Below are positions 62,716-64,000 of a DNA stretch of 64,000 bases, piece after piece. A program made the position numbers and the translations under genes. Position 1 is the first letter of the stretch. Each line of letters starts with the position of its first letter. The DNA is from Ichthyophis bannanicus (Eukaryota > Chordata > Amphibia > Gymnophiona > Ichthyophiidae). The notes under the pieces were generated by a model. It was not told the DNA's origin and ran no database searches. It saw nothing but the letters and a program-made list of their open reading frames with translations. The DNA lies in NCBI GenBank assembly GCA_033557465.1, contig CM066034.1, positions 985,157,637 to 985,221,636 of the forward strand, read 5' to 3'.

Positions 62716-64000
62716 TTTAGTCCAAACATGCCATTCTGAAATGTCAACAGAGGCAGGTACCAGGAGGTATGTAGGGATATTCACTTCAGGTTATACTTTG
62801 GCAGAACACTTGATTCCATTTTAGGGGTGCAAATCAAATTATGCTGGGAGTATATCAGACTGTGTGCTGGGGACACATTAGGTTAGGTTTGAGGTGCATA
62901 CCAGGTTACATGCCCTGGTCACATCAGGGAACCACCAAAGGATAAATTGAGGGCACATTAATGGATACGTTAGGAGTAGGTATTTGAATTGTTCTAGTTT
63001 CAGTGAAAATATCTTGGTGATTTCAATATAAAAATACATGAGTAGGGAGTGGGAAAAGACAACTGGACCAATTTGTTCCAGAGCAAGCTTTGCCCCACCT
63101 GCCCTGGCGCTATGTAGCACACTGCCCTGTAAAAGCATGCTTTGGTATCTGGAATTCTAATCTCAGCATGGCAGAGGTGTTCGTACAGGGTGGCAAGTGC
63201 CCACCCTGCAAAATATGGTTTGCCACTCCTTTATTATGCTAGTTCCAAAGACCTCTAATAAGACCCAGGGTAACCTAAATTCCCATCCAATCTAATGAGG
63301 TTCAGCAAAATCCTGCCATCTTGTCTCTCCTTGTACTGCCCACCTGGGTCTGTATCAGCAGTAACAATTAATCACACATCGGCTATTGCTATGGGGCCAG
63401 TCTCACGGTATGAGCTGTAAGAGCCACATAGCTCCTCCCACAAGACTGGCTCCATGGCATCAGGGGAGGACATGGAAGTAAATCTTGCATCTGATGCCAG
63501 TCCAGGGTTGTGGAGGAGGACTGGGAGGGCAAGTAGCTATTTACACTGTAGTCACAGGGCAACCTACAGTCTGTCCCAACTGAAAAGACATCCTGATGTG
63601 CTAGGGAGGGGAAGTGGAAGGGAGAGAAAGGAAAGAGCATTTGGAGGGAGCTGTGAAAAGGAGCAGCACATCTGGAGGAAGGGAGGGGTACGAAGAGAGG
63701 AAGAGCATAGGGAAGGATGAGATGAGAATGGAATCATGGAAAGGGGGTGAAGAGGAGGACGTGTGCCTGGAGGGAGTGGGTGAAAATCTTACACCTCGTT
63801 TGTGGCTTTACACAAGATTGCCCAAAAGTGTTGTAGAAACCATTTACAGATACAGCATTATTTATATATTTATATATACACACACACACAAAATTAATCA
63901 TATGACTAAAAGCACCCAATAAAACTTAAGAAAATTCAAAAAGCCACAAACGTCAAAATGCCAACAAAATAAAAAAGCTCTCAAACCCATCCATTTCTTC
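62716..64000. other. Unassigned sequence with a short AT/AC microsatellite
   Basis: No gene recognised. TTTATATATTTATATATACA followed by (CA)n lies at 63859-63891. A GA-rich stretch at 63600-63780 gives spurious Glu/Arg/Lys frames. Confidence 0.5.

Overview
The window looks like repeat-dense intergenic or intronic DNA from a non-mammalian tetrapod. I found no convincing host gene, rRNA or functional tRNA gene. The mix of CR1/L3-like, L2-like, L1/Tx1-like and RTE/BovB-like LINEs, a DIRS-like element, a Ty3/gypsy integrase remnant, tRNA-headed SINEs, hAT MITEs and a mariner derivative fits an amphibian (a caecilian is my best guess, from recalled similarity of the SINE and CR1 3' ends) or possibly a reptile. 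The organism is an inference.

Layout. 1-1.4 kb: one unrecognised 270-codon ORF. 1.4-7.9 kb: an undescribed repeat whose blocks (called A, B, C and D here) recur two times each, broken up by an L2-like LINE end and by elements with GTTTACTAAAC-type termini, one carrying a GGTGCC minisatellite. 8.0-10.4 kb: a MITE with 45-bp inverted arms, two SINE families and a decayed L1 ORF1. 13.75-15.39 kb: an L1-like unit with an open ORF1, no ORF2, an A-rich tail, a YY1-type motif near its 5' end and a 14-bp target-site duplication (TSD). 17.9-23.8 kb: two L2-like LINEs on the minus strand. 24.5-27.5 kb: a DIRS-like gag/RT fragment cut by a LINE end and a hairpin. 29.7-32 kb: a hairpin-rich element, a CR1 end, gypsy integrase remains and a SINE. 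34.5-40.7 kb: four copies of a hAT-type MITE around two CR1 elements; the element at 37.85-39.67 kb has the longest open reverse transcriptase (RT) frame.

40.8-48.4 kb: L2-like LINEs on the minus strand. The larger one holds a 1.44-kb solo LTR (4-bp TSD), a cluster of four strong palindromes, two LINE tails and a small internal inverted duplication. 49.3-50.2 kb: a hAT MITE (8-bp TSD) and a mariner derivative with identical 31-bp inverted termini. 51.4-59 kb: a SINE, a rearranged CR1 fragment, a 12-bp palindromic minisatellite, two further CR1 copies and an RTE/BovB-like insertion with an 11-bp TSD. 59-64 kb: a SINE, an L1 ORF2 fragment, two plus-strand L2 3' ends and unassigned sequence.

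How the parts relate: the autonomous LINEs supply the RT machinery. One SINE family carries the RTE 3' tail and probably moved by RTE. The MITEs depend on hAT or mariner transposases not encoded here. Nested insertions give a partial order of events: for example the LTR postdates the L2 copy it sits in, and the RTE postdates the MITE-like hairpin it splits.
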